A DNA stretch of 64,000 nt, from assembly GCA_934591895.1 (NCBI GenBank), contig CAKTPP010000002.1:1-64000 (forward strand), written 5' to 3'. The notes under the pieces were generated by a model. That model saw only the letters and a program-made list of their open reading frames with translations. It was not told where the DNA came from and made no database searches. A program made the position numbers and the translations under genes. This DNA comes from an uncultured Oscillospiraceae bacterium. GTDB lineage: Bacteria > Bacillota > Clostridia > Oscillospirales > Oscillospiraceae. Shown here piece by piece: positions 32,167 to 40,486 of this stretch; positions within the stretch are counted from its first letter, which is position 1, and the number at the start of each line of letters is the position of its first letter.

Positions 32167-33579
32167 TCAGTTCCAGAAATCCGTTCCGGTGATGCCGATG
32201 TCGGCGGCGTGGAACTGCGGATCCTTGCCCTCGCTGCGCTGGCGCATATAGTCCTTGAGCACGGCCACGCCCTTGTTGCCGAGGATCAGGATGACGGGGA
32301 CGTTGATGATGACCATCGTGGCCTGAAGCATATCGGCCGTATCCCACGCGAGGCCGGCACTGACCGTTGCGCCGACGAACACGATCACGGACGCAAGCAC
32401 GCGGAACACCAGCATGCCCGCCTTGCTCGGGTCGCGCTTGAGGATGTACTTCAGGCAGCCCTCGCAGTAATAGTAGTTGCCGATGAGCGTCGTGAACGCG
32501 AACAGGCACATGGAGACGGCGATAAAGATCGGGCCGAAGCTGCCGAGCGACTGCTGCACGGACGCCTGCACATAGGCAGCGCCGGCGGCCTCAGGCGTCG
32601 GGACGACGCCGGAACACAGGCACATGAACGCCGTAGCCGAGCAGATGAGCAGCGTGTCGATGAATACGGACAGCATCTGCACAAGACCCTGCTTGGCCGG
32701 GTGCGAGACGTCGGCCGTGGCGGCCGCGTTCGGCGCCGAGCCCATACCGGCCTCGTTGGAGTACAGGCCGCGCTTGATGCCCCACATGATGCACGAGCCG
32801 GTGAAGCCGCTGAACGCCGCCTTGAAGTTGAACGCATCGCGGAAGATGTTGGCGATGACGCTCGGGAAGATCCTGATGTTCATGAACACGACGACGAGCG
32901 ACATCACGATATACAGCAGACCCATGACCGGAACGAGCACGCCCGTGACATCGGTCAGGCGCTTGCCGCCGCCGAGCACGCACAGGGCAAACAGCACCGC
33001 AAGGATCGCGCCGATGATGTACGGCGTGCGTCCCTTGACGTAGAAGCTGAAGCCGCCGAACGCATCCTGCAGGTTGTAGGCCGCGAGCATATTAAAGCCC
33101 ACGACATAGGTCAGGATCAGCACGACCGCGAACACGACGCCGAGCCAGCGCTGGTGCAGCGCCTGCTCCATGTAGTACGACGGGCCGCCGTAGCTGCTGC
33201 CGTCAGCATCGCGCTTTTTGTAGACCTGCGCGAGCGCGGACTCGATGAACGCGCTCGCACCGCCGACCAGCGCCACGACCCACATCCAGAACACGGCGCC
33301 GAAGCCGCCGAGGCAGATGGCCGTGGACACGCCGACGATGTTGCCTGTGCCGACGCGCGACGCCGTGGACACCATGAGCGCACCGAAGGACGAGATGCCG
33401 CCCTTCTCTTTCGGCTTCTCCTTGACAACGCGGATCGACTCGCCGAACAGGCGGAACTGGATCAGCCCGGTGCGGACCGTGAAATACAGACCCGCGGCGA
33501 GCAGAAACAGCGGCACGATGTACGGCCGGTACAAAAAGCCGCCGATCGCATTGACAACTCTGTCAATTGATTCAATCAT
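32167..33579 (-). CDS. AGCS-family sodium:alanine symporter
   Basis: An integral membrane protein of 470 residues with about eleven helices. The family marks are present: YFTVRTGLIQFRLFGESIRV, the loop GTGNIVGVSTAICLGGFGAVFWMW, the YGGPSYYMEQAL segment and GLYSNEAGMGSAPNAAATADV. It imports alanine or glycine with sodium. It is a single gene with a terminator downstream. In gut Clostridia such carriers feed amino-acid fermentation. No regulatory element is obvious apart from a T-rich stretch upstream. Confidence 0.93.
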   Translation of the reverse strand: MIESIDRVVNAIGGFLYRPYIVPLFLLAAGLYFTVRTGLIQFRLFGESIRVVKEKPKEKGGISSFGALMVSTASRVGTGNIVGVSTAICLGGFGAVFWMWVVALVGGASAFIESALAQVYKKRDADGSSYGGPSYYMEQALHQRWLGVVFAVVLILTYVVGFNMLAAYNLQDAFGGFSFYVKGRTPYIIGAILAVLFALCVLGGGKRLTDVTGVLVPVMGLLYIVMSLVVVFMNIRIFPSVIANIFRDAFNFKAAFSGFTGSCIMWGIKRGLYSNEAGMGSAPNAAATADVSHPAKQGLVQMLSVFIDTLLICSATAFMCLCSGVVPTPEAAGAAYVQASVQQSLGSFGPIFIAVSMCLFAFTTLIGNYYYCEGCLKYILKRDPSKAGMLVFRVLASVIVFVGATVSAGLAWDTADMLQATMVIINVPVILILGNKGVAVLKDYMRQRSEGKDPQFHAADIGITGTDFWN

Positions 33580-33763
33580 GTTTTGTCTCCTCTACAATTT
33601 TCTTTTTCCCTGCGTGCCAAGATCACGCAAAGAACAGTATACAAAAGATCTGATAAAAAAGCAACCATGATTCGGCAATTTGCACTGTGTGCGTGCTCTT
33701 GCAAGCGTGCACCTTTCGGAGTAAGATGAGGATACTTTCAAGGCACGATAAGGAGCAACACAT

Positions 33764-34432
33764 ATGTTCACTGGCTTTTCCGACGCAACGATCGACTTTC
33801 TCTGGGAGCTGCGCTTTCACAACGAGCGCCCGTGGTTTCTGGAGCACAAGCAGGTATTTCTCGACACGCTCGACCGCCCGATGAAGGCGCTGGCCGCCGA
33901 CGTGACCGGCGCGCTCGAGCAGGCGTACCCGGAGCGGAAGTGGTACCTGCACGTGGCGCGCATCTACCGCGACGCGCGGCGGCTGCACGGCCGCGGGCCG
34001 TACAAGGAGAGTCTCTGGTTCACGCTGCGCTGCGACAGCAGCCGCGGGCCGGAGATCCCGGCGTTTTACTTTGAGATCACGCCGCACAATTACAGCTACG
34101 GCATGGGCTTTTACTGGGCAAAGGCAAACACGATGGCGTGCTTTCGCCGCGCGATCGACGCCGACCCCCTGCCGCTGACGGCACTGGCGGAGCACCTGAA
34201 CGCGCAGGACGCCTTCGTGCTCGCCGGAGAGGATTACGCCCGCGCGAAGGGCGACCCCGGCGCGCTGCTGCGCCCGTGGTACAACAAGCGCGTGCTCGAC
34301 CTCTCGTGCGTGCGCGCGCACGACGACCTGCTCTTCTCCCCCGCTCTGACAGACGAGCTGGTGCGCGGGTTCGGCTTCCTGCTGCCGTACTACGACTATC
34401 TTGAGGCCGTGACCCGGCGGGAGGACGCCTGA
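33764..34432 (+). CDS. DUF2461 family protein
   Basis: A protein of 222 residues. It starts MFTGFSDATIDFLWELRFHNERPWFLEHK, the typical opening, and has VARIYRDARRLHGRGPYKESLWF, and FYFEITPHNYSYGMGFYWAK. The family is widespread but has no known biochemical function. The gene overlaps the next (dipeptidase) by one base in TGATG, indicating translational coupling. It has AAGGAG upstream. No signal peptide is visible, so it should be cytoplasmic. Confidence 0.92.
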   Translation: MFTGFSDATIDFLWELRFHNERPWFLEHKQVFLDTLDRPMKALAADVTGALEQAYPERKWYLHVARIYRDARRLHGRGPYKESLWFTLRCDSSRGPEIPAFYFEITPHNYSYGMGFYWAKANTMACFRRAIDADPLPLTALAEHLNAQDAFVLAGEDYARAKGDPGALLRPWYNKRVLDLSCVRAHDDLLFSPALTDELVRGFGFLLPYYDYLEAVTRREDA

Positions 34433-35352
34433 TGCTGCGCAGCTTTGACGGGCACTGCGACACGCTCGCGCGCTGTCTTGAGCGCGGCGGCGGGCTGCGG
34501 CAAAACACCGGCCACGTTGACCTCACGCGCTGTGCGGCACTCGGCCGGCACGCGCAGATCTTTGCGGTCTTTGCCGACAGCACAGCGGTAAACGAGCCGC
34601 TCCATACCATCGCACGGCAGCAGCACGCGCTGCTCGAGCGCGAATGTGCGCGCAATGCCGACCTCGTGCGCCGCTGCCGCACGGCGCGGGACGTGCGCGC
34701 GGCATGGGCAGCCGGGAAAACGGCCGCGCTGCTCGGCATCGAGGGCGCGGAGCTGCTCGAGTGCGACCCCGCGCGTCTGGATGAGGCGGCGGCGTGGGAG
34801 TGCGTGTATGTGACGCTGACGTGGAACCACGCAAACGCCCTCGCAGGCTCGCACTGCGACGCGCCGGCGCAGGGACTCACGGCACAGGGGCGCGAATTCG
34901 TGCGCGCGCTGTACGCGCACCGGATGCTGCCGGACGTGTCGCACCTGTCGGAGGCGGCGGCGTGGGACACGGTGCGCCTCGGGCTCGGCCCGGTGATCGC
35001 TTCGCACGCGAACAGCCGCGCCGTTTGCGCGCACACGCGCAACCTCTCCGACGACCTCTTTTGCGCCATCCGCGACAGCGGCGGCGTGGTCGGGCTGAAC
35101 CTCTACACGGCGTTTCTCGGCGGCGCGGACATGGACACCGTCGTGCGCCACATCGAGCATCTGCTCGACCTCGGCGGCGACGGGACGCTCGCGCTCGGCG
35201 GGGATCTCGACGGGTGCGGCACGCTCGGCGGCGGCATCACCGGCATTCAGGATTATCCGAAGCTCTACGCGGCGCTCGCAGCGCGCGGCTATGACGAGCC
35301 GCTGCTCAACGCGCTCTTTGCGGGCAACTGGCTGCGCGTGCTGCCGAAATAA
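34432..35352 (+). CDS. Membrane dipeptidase family (peptidase M19) protein
   Basis: A protein of 306 residues. The metal-binding DGHCDTL opens the protein, GIEGAELL follows, and the later HMLPDVSHLSE, VIASHANSRAVCAHTRNLSDD and GGDLDGCGT segments complete the M19 zinc site. It hydrolyses dipeptides, including D-amino-acid-containing ones, and shows no signal peptide, so it acts in the cytoplasm. It is coupled to the DUF2461 gene by start/stop overlap. A terminator follows. Related enzymes in Clostridia serve peptide use or cell-wall turnover. Confidence 0.93.
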   Translation: MLRSFDGHCDTLARCLERGGGLRQNTGHVDLTRCAALGRHAQIFAVFADSTAVNEPLHTIARQQHALLERECARNADLVRRCRTARDVRAAWAAGKTAALLGIEGAELLECDPARLDEAAAWECVYVTLTWNHANALAGSHCDAPAQGLTAQGREFVRALYAHRMLPDVSHLSEAAAWDTVRLGLGPVIASHANSRAVCAHTRNLSDDLFCAIRDSGGVVGLNLYTAFLGGADMDTVVRHIEHLLDLGGDGTLALGGDLDGCGTLGGGITGIQDYPKLYAALAARGYDEPLLNALFAGNWLRVLPK

Positions 35353-35367
35353 CGGGAAAACATACAG

Positions 35368-35405
35368 CGCCCCGCCGCAGTTCAATCTTTCTGCGGCGGG
35401 GCGCT
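35368..35405. terminator. Terminator between dipeptidase and flavodiiron genes
   Basis: GCGCCCCGCCGCAG pairs with CTGCGGCGGGGCGC across a short loop and is followed by TTTTGC. It separates converging genes. Confidence 0.85.
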
Positions 35406-35423
35406 TTTGCGCTCTCGGGGAAC

Positions 35424-37403
35424 TTACTCGAGCGGTTTGAAATCGGACTTCGGGTGGTGGCACAGCGGGCAGATGAAGTCATCCGGCATATCCGCGCCGT
35501 CGTACACATAGCCGCAGACGGTGCACACAAAGCCGACGCGCTTTTCCGCGGGTCTGGCCTCGTGCTTGACGAAGTCGGACGCCGGGTGCTTGCACAGCGG
35601 GCAGATGAAATCGGCCGGAAGCGTCTCGCCCTCGTACACGTAGCCGCACACGGAGCAGACCCAGGTCGCCTGCTCGGCGGGCGCGAGCTTCGGCGGCGCG
35701 GGCTTGATGTGGCTGCGGTAGTAGTCGTAGGTCACGGTCTCGTCGTTGCTGAAGAGCTTGGACTCCGTGATCTCGGCAATGAACAGGCGGTGGCTGCCCT
35801 GATCATAGCTCTCGACGACGCGGCAGGAGAACATGGCGTTCGTGTAGCGGTTGATGTAATACAGGCCGTTGTCGCTGCGGGCGCAGTCGCTCCAGTCTGC
35901 GAACTTGTCCGCATCCGCGCCGGACTGGAAGCCGAAGTGCTGGAAGAAGGCAAACGGCACCTCCTTCGTCAGCAGCGAGAGGTTGAACACACCGGTGCGC
36001 TCGATCATGCCGCAGGTGTAGTTGGCCTTGATGACCGAGATGGAGATGCGCTCGGGCTTGTTGGCCATCTGGATGGCGGTGTTGATGATGCAGGCGTTGT
36101 CCTTGTCACCCTCGCGGGCGGAGAGCGCAAACAGGCCGTACTGGAACTTGAAGAGCGCGGCGGGGTTCTGCTTGCCTTCGTTGACGATCGGGCGCGGCTT
36201 CGGCATGGAGGCGACGAGCGCGTCCGCGATCTCGGTGAGCGCTGCAAGCTGATCGTCCTTGAGCGAGGAGCGGATGGTGAGCGTCTCGTTGAGGATGTTC
36301 ACGTCCTTGAGCTTGGAGAGGATGCCGCGCATGAGCTTGCCGGCGGTCGGCGCCCAGGAGCCGTTTTCGATCAGGGCGATGGTGCGGTTCTGGAGGTTGT
36401 GCGCCGCGATGTCGAGCAGCGCCGTCTCCATGTTGCAGAAGATGCCGGCGTTATACGTCGTGGACGCGAACACGAGGTGGCTGCAGCGGAAGGCCTCAGC
36501 CACGACATAGCTCGGGTGCGTGACGGAGACGTCGTACATGGCGATGTTGCGCACGCCGCGCTCGGCCAGCATGGTCGCGAGCACCTGCACCGCGTTTTCG
36601 GTGTGGCCGTAGACGGAGGAGTACGCGATGAGCACGCTGCCGTCCTGCTCGGGCGTGTAGGAGCTCCACTTGCTGTACTTGTCGACGAACCAGCCGATAT
36701 TCTTGCGCCAGACCGGACCGTGCAGCGGGCAGATCATGCGGATATCGAGTGTGGCGGCCTTCTTGAGCAGCGCCTGCACCTGCGTGCCGTACTTGCCGAC
36801 GATGTTCGTGTAGTAGCGGCGGGCGTCGGGCAGCCAGTCGTGCTCAAAATCATACTCGTCGGCATAGAGGTTGCCGCTGAGCGCGCCGAACGTGCCGAAG
36901 GCATCGGCGGAAAAGAGCGTGCCGGTCGTGGTGTCAAAGCTGACCATGACCTCCGGCCAGTGCACCATCGGCGCCATGACGTAGGCGAACGTGTGTCTGC
37001 CGAAGCAGTAGGTGCCGCCCTCGGCCATGAGGATGGCGCGGCTGTCGATGTCAAAGGTGAAGTAGTTGCGGATCATGTCGCGGATCTTCGCGTTGCAGAT
37101 GATCTTCGCATCGGGATACCGGCGCACGGTCTCCTCGAGCGTCTTGGCGTGGTCAGGCTCCATGTGGTGCACGACGATGTAGTCCAGCGGACGGTCGCCG
37201 AGCACATGGGCGAGATTTTCAAAGAACTGACCGGCGACGGACTGATCCACCGTGTCGAGCAGGACGGTCTTCTCGTCGAGCAGGACATAGGCGTTGTACG
37301 ACACGCCGCGTGGGATGGGATACACGCTCTCAAACAGCGCCAGACGGCGGTCGGACGCGCCGACCCAATACAGATCCTCGGTCATTTTCACAGTGCAGTG
37401 CAT
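35424..37403 (-). CDS. Flavodiiron protein fused to flavin reductase and two rubredoxins
   Basis: A protein of 659 residues. The metallo-beta-lactamase-like di-iron domain has HHMEPDH, later HWPEV, SADAFGTFG and HGPVW (about 1-250). The flavodoxin domain (about 253-395) starts IAYSSVYGHTEN. A flavin-reductase domain (about 415-560) follows, then two rubredoxin domains: CSVCGYVY with CPLCKHP, and CTVCGYVY with CPLCHHP. It reduces oxygen or nitric oxide to harmless products using NAD(P)H through the linked electron carriers. One rubredoxin domain is usual in this fusion; two in tandem are unusual. It lies downstream of thioredoxin and a Crp/Fnr regulator. Confidence 0.93.
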   Translation of the reverse strand: MHCTVKMTEDLYWVGASDRRLALFESVYPIPRGVSYNAYVLLDEKTVLLDTVDQSVAGQFFENLAHVLGDRPLDYIVVHHMEPDHAKTLEETVRRYPDAKIICNAKIRDMIRNYFTFDIDSRAILMAEGGTYCFGRHTFAYVMAPMVHWPEVMVSFDTTTGTLFSADAFGTFGALSGNLYADEYDFEHDWLPDARRYYTNIVGKYGTQVQALLKKAATLDIRMICPLHGPVWRKNIGWFVDKYSKWSSYTPEQDGSVLIAYSSVYGHTENAVQVLATMLAERGVRNIAMYDVSVTHPSYVVAEAFRCSHLVFASTTYNAGIFCNMETALLDIAAHNLQNRTIALIENGSWAPTAGKLMRGILSKLKDVNILNETLTIRSSLKDDQLAALTEIADALVASMPKPRPIVNEGKQNPAALFKFQYGLFALSAREGDKDNACIINTAIQMANKPERISISVIKANYTCGMIERTGVFNLSLLTKEVPFAFFQHFGFQSGADADKFADWSDCARSDNGLYYINRYTNAMFSCRVVESYDQGSHRLFIAEITESKLFSNDETVTYDYYRSHIKPAPPKLAPAEQATWVCSVCGYVYEGETLPADFICPLCKHPASDFVKHEARPAEKRVGFVCTVCGYVYDGADMPDDFICPLCHHPKSDFKPLE

Positions 37404-37444
37404 ACGTTGTCTCCTCCTTCGAATGTTTCTGGTTTGCCCCGGCC

Positions 37445-37747
37445 TCAGCCGAGGAGGCTGAGCAACTCTTCCTTCGGCGTCACGCCGACCTTCACGGCCG
37501 TGGCCTGGCCGCCGCGGAAGACCATGAGCGTCGGGATGCTCATGATGCGGTACTCGCCCGCGAGCTCCGGCTGCTCATCGACGTTGATCTTGCCGAACTT
37601 GTATTCCGGGTGCTCGGCGGCGAGCTCCTCGACCACGGGCGCCATCATGCGGCAGGGGCCGCACCACGTCGCCCAGAAATCCACGAGCACGGGTTTGTCG
37701 GACTGCAGGACCTCCTGCGCAAAGTTTTCTTTCGTAAGTGTCAGCAT
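37445..37747 (-). CDS. trxA: Thioredoxin
   Basis: A protein of 100 residues with FWATWCGPCRMMAPVVEELA (active site WCGPC), the cis-Pro segment IMSIPTLMVFRGG, and FGKINVDEQPELA. It reduces protein disulfides. A thioredoxin reductase is not in the window. It is the middle gene of a Crp/Fnr-thioredoxin-flavodiiron set in one direction and precedes the flavodiiron gene by 41 bp. This suggests joint expression under oxidative or nitrosative stress. Confidence 0.96.
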   Translation of the reverse strand: MLTLTKENFAQEVLQSDKPVLVDFWATWCGPCRMMAPVVEELAAEHPEYKFGKINVDEQPELAGEYRIMSIPTLMVFRGGQATAVKVGVTPKEELLSLLG

Positions 37748-37828
37748 AGTGATCTCCCTTTCCGAATCGGTATCTTGGATTTGTTGATTGGATTTTAACA
37801 GATTTTACACCTGTGTTCTGTGGCAAAG

Positions 37829-38500
37829 TCACATTCCGGCGAGGCTGCGCAGCTTCTGCGCGTCCGTGACCGTGACCGTGCCGCGGCCGAGCGACACGAC
37901 GCCGTCGTCGGCAAAGTGGCGCAGCATCCGCGTGACCGTCTCGCGCACGGCACCGGTGTCGCGCGCGAGCTGCTCGTGCGTGGCGCGCACAGGCACACGG
38001 GCATGGTCGGATTCGTCCCAGAGGTACTGCGCAAGGCGCTTGTCGAAGCTGATGAACAGCAGCTGCTGCATCGCCCACATGACATCGGAAAACCGCTCGG
38101 TGGCGAGGCGGTACATACAGCTCTCGACGTAGATATTTTCCGCCGCGAGCTGCTGGAACACATGCGCGCCGAGCACCAGCAGCTCCGTCGGCGCATCGGC
38201 CACAAGCTGCACCTCAAACGTGATCTGCCGGATGACACACGCCGCCGCGAGCACGCAGGCGTCCCCGTCCGTGAGGCGGTAGAGCGTGATCTCGCGCCCG
38301 TCGTCCGAGAGCATGCACGCGCGCAGGCGGCCGCTCTGCACCCGGATCATGCCGAGGCATTGCCCGTCGCACCCGTGCACGAGCGCACCTCGGTCATACT
38401 GTGTCAGCCGTGCGCCGCGGCGCGCAAGCTCACGCTGCGCCTCGGTCAGATTCGGCCAGAACGGCAGCTCGGCCAAGGCCGCTTGCAAACGTTCGTTCAT
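37829..38500 (-). CDS. Crp/Fnr-family transcriptional regulator
   Basis: A protein of about 223 residues; the start at 38500 (MNERLQAALAELPFW) has GGGGGTAG upstream. The cyclic-nucleotide-binding-like barrel (about 15-125) includes HGCDGQCLGMIRVQSGRLRA. The C-terminal winged helix has THEQLARDTGAVRETVTRMLRHFADDGVV. There is no N-terminal cluster-binding cysteine array as in FNR, so it may bind heme or another ligand. It sits upstream of thioredoxin and the flavodiiron protein, which makes it a candidate oxygen/NO-responsive activator of these genes. Confidence 0.9.
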   Translation of the reverse strand: MNERLQAALAELPFWPNLTEAQRELARRGARLTQYDRGALVHGCDGQCLGMIRVQSGRLRACMLSDDGREITLYRLTDGDACVLAAACVIRQITFEVQLVADAPTELLVLGAHVFQQLAAENIYVESCMYRLATERFSDVMWAMQQLLFISFDKRLAQYLWDESDHARVPVRATHEQLARDTGAVRETVTRMLRHFADDGVVSLGRGTVTVTDAQKLRSLAGM

Positions 38501-38640
38501 CGCGCTACCCCCATCGCCGCCGCACGCGCGGCAGCACTCTTTTCTTTTCAGCATAGCACAAATCCGCCGCCGATGGAATCCCCAGTCGGCCGAAAATGGG
38601 CGCACGGATACAATTTTTCGCGCTCCGCCCCATCAGCACG

Positions 38641-38669
38641 TTGACAAACCGGCCGCCGAACGATACGAT
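38641..38669 (+). promoter_or_regulatory. Promoter of the PP2C phosphatase gene
   Basis: TTGACA (38641-38646), 17-bp spacer, TACGAT (38664-38669), followed by GGGAGGG and the ATG at 38703. The gene has no co-directional neighbour upstream. Confidence 0.75.
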
Positions 38670-38702
38670 AGCGGCAGAGAATGATCATGGGAGGGATGCG
38701 CG

Positions 38703-39896
38703 ATGCGTGTGCTGTGTTACGCACAGACAAACATCGGCTCCGGCCGGGACAACAATGAGGACAACTACTACTGCAACGGCACGTTCAAGCGCGATGCCGC
38801 CGTCCCTGTGGCCGAGGCGGCCGCCGAGCAGGAGAGCAGGCGCCTGACCTACGGCGTGTTCGACGGCATGGGCGGCGAGGCAAACGGCGAGCAGGCGGCG
38901 CTTTTGTGCGCGCAGACGCTGCACCGGTGCAGCAGCGACGAGCCGTTTGACGCGCTCGATTTCTTCCGGCGCGCAAACGTCGCCGTGTGCGACATGATCG
39001 CGGCCAGCGGTCAGGTCGGCGGCTCGACCGCCGCGACCGTGCACCTGACCGGAAACCACGCCTACTGCTGCAACGTCGGCGACAGCCGCATCTACCTGCA
39101 GCGCGGCGGGGCATTGCAGCGCATCTCGCGCGACCACACCAAGTATCAGGAGCGGCTCGATGCCGGCGCTGCCGCCGGTGATGCGGCCGACTGTCCGGAC
39201 CGGCACGTGCTCACGCAGTATCTGGGCATGCTCGGCGCGCGCCAGCGGCTCGTGCCGTACTTCGCTGCCGGCGTGCCGCTCGCCGTCGGTGACCGGCTGC
39301 TGCTGTGCACCGACGGGCTGACCGGCAAGCTCAGCGACACGCAGCTGCAATCCGCGCTCGCTGCCGACCTGCCGCTGCCGGAGCTGGGGCAGTCGCTCAT
39401 GACGCAGGCGCTCGATGCAGGCGCCGGCGACAACATCACACTCGTGCTCGTCGAGATCACGGCGCTCGACCCCGAGACCGCCGTTCCCCTGCCGCAGCCG
39501 CCGGCCGAGGAGCTGTCGCAGACGCGGCGGTTTGAAGTTTCGGCCGCGCGCATTGCCGAGCAGGAGACGCAGCGCAAAAAGCAGGCGCGCGCCCGCCGCC
39601 GCGAATGGGTGCTCACCGCCGCCGTGATCCTGGCGGTGCTCTGCGCCGTGGCCGCCGCGCTGTGGATCGCCGTCGGCAGCATCCCGCGCAGGCGTCCCGC
39701 TCCCGCGCCCACGCCGGTGCAGACGGTCACGCCCACGCCGAGACCCGCGCCGAACGATCCGCCGCAGGTGATCCTGCCCACGATGCCGACGCCTGAGCCG
39801 GAGCCCGAGCCGGAGCCCACGCCCGAGCCGAGCACGGCGCCGACGCCCACACCGTCGCCGGAGCCGACGCCCACGCCCGGACACTTACCCGGTTGA
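38703..39896 (+). CDS. PP2C-family Ser/Thr phosphatase with membrane anchor and Pro-rich tail
   Basis: A protein of 397 residues. The catalytic domain (1 to about 240) has RDNNEDNYY, VFDGMGGEANGEQAA, GDSRIYL and DGLTGKLSD with the metal-binding Asp residues. A charged linker follows, then one transmembrane helix (about 303-325), then an extracellular tail rich in Pro, Thr and Glu/Asp-Pro repeats (TPTPRPAPND, EPEPEPTPEPSTAPTPTP). The phosphatase is cytoplasmic and the tail should reach into the cell wall. The cognate kinase is not in the window. In Firmicutes PP2C and PASTA kinases usually lie together, so this one may act on different targets. Confidence 0.9.
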   Translation: MRVLCYAQTNIGSGRDNNEDNYYCNGTFKRDAAVPVAEAAAEQESRRLTYGVFDGMGGEANGEQAALLCAQTLHRCSSDEPFDALDFFRRANVAVCDMIAASGQVGGSTAATVHLTGNHAYCCNVGDSRIYLQRGGALQRISRDHTKYQERLDAGAAAGDAADCPDRHVLTQYLGMLGARQRLVPYFAAGVPLAVGDRLLLCTDGLTGKLSDTQLQSALAADLPLPELGQSLMTQALDAGAGDNITLVLVEITALDPETAVPLPQPPAEELSQTRRFEVSAARIAEQETQRKKQARARRREWVLTAAVILAVLCAVAAALWIAVGSIPRRRPAPAPTPVQTVTPTPRPAPNDPPQVILPTMPTPEPEPEPEPTPEPSTAPTPTPSPEPTPTPGHLPG

Positions 39897-39960
39897 CGCG
39901 CGGCAGCGCAATGCGTATAATAAGATTCGACACCTTTCAAGGATGAGGAGGAACAACGGA

Positions 39961-40214
39961 TGCGTACACACCACGCCCTGCAGCCCCGCACGCCGGAGCA
40001 GGCGGCCTGCAGCATCGGCCGCCGCGACGGAAAGCGGTTTTTGAAGCTCTACCGCAGCTACCTGCACGGCTCGCTCGCCGCCATGGCGGAGCCGGTCTGC
40101 GAAGGCACGGTCGAGCATGAGGATGACTGGCGGCTGACCGCCGTGCTCGCGCTCGCGCCGATGACGCTTGCGTTCGCATATCTGATCGTGATGCTGTTTT
40201 TCGTGTTCCTGTAA
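39961..40214 (+). CDS. Small tail-anchored membrane protein of unknown function
   Basis: A protein of 84 residues with GAGGAGG before the ATG. The first 60 residues are hydrophilic (DGKRFLKLYRSYLHGSLAAM, then EHEDDW), and the last 25 form a single hydrophobic helix ending in FFVFL. It starts 64 bp after the PP2C gene in the same direction, so both may be expressed together. The family is not recognised. Confidence 0.6.
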
Positions 40215-40221
40215 AATTTGA

Positions 40222-40441
40222 TATTGCAGCAGCCCCGCTGCCGTGAAACCGGCAGCGGGGCTCGGCTTATCCCCGGAAGTCCGTTCCGTACTTCCGGGGA
40301 TAAGCCGAGCAGGCGATTCGATTCGAGGCGGGTCTTGCCCCCTCGAGCTCCCCCGCTGCTCTGTTTCGTTTGTGCCTGCGCATCGCCTCTGACAGTTACA
40401 GCCCCGCTGCCGGAAAATCGGCAGCGGGGCTGTTTTTTCTT
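40222..40441. terminator. Tandem GC-rich hairpins between convergent genes
   Basis: Two similar hairpins with arms CAGCCCCGCTGCC and GGCAGCGGGGCT lie at about 40228-40262 and 40400-40432. Between them CTTATCCCCGGAAGT pairs with ACTTCCGGGGATAAG (40265-40308). The last runs into a long T-stretch. They end the small membrane-protein gene (+) and the peptide-binding gene (-). No gene lies in the gap. Confidence 0.75.
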
Positions 40442-40486
40442 TTTCTTTTTTCTCTTTGCTTTTTCCTTCCGTGCACATGGCTGCAC

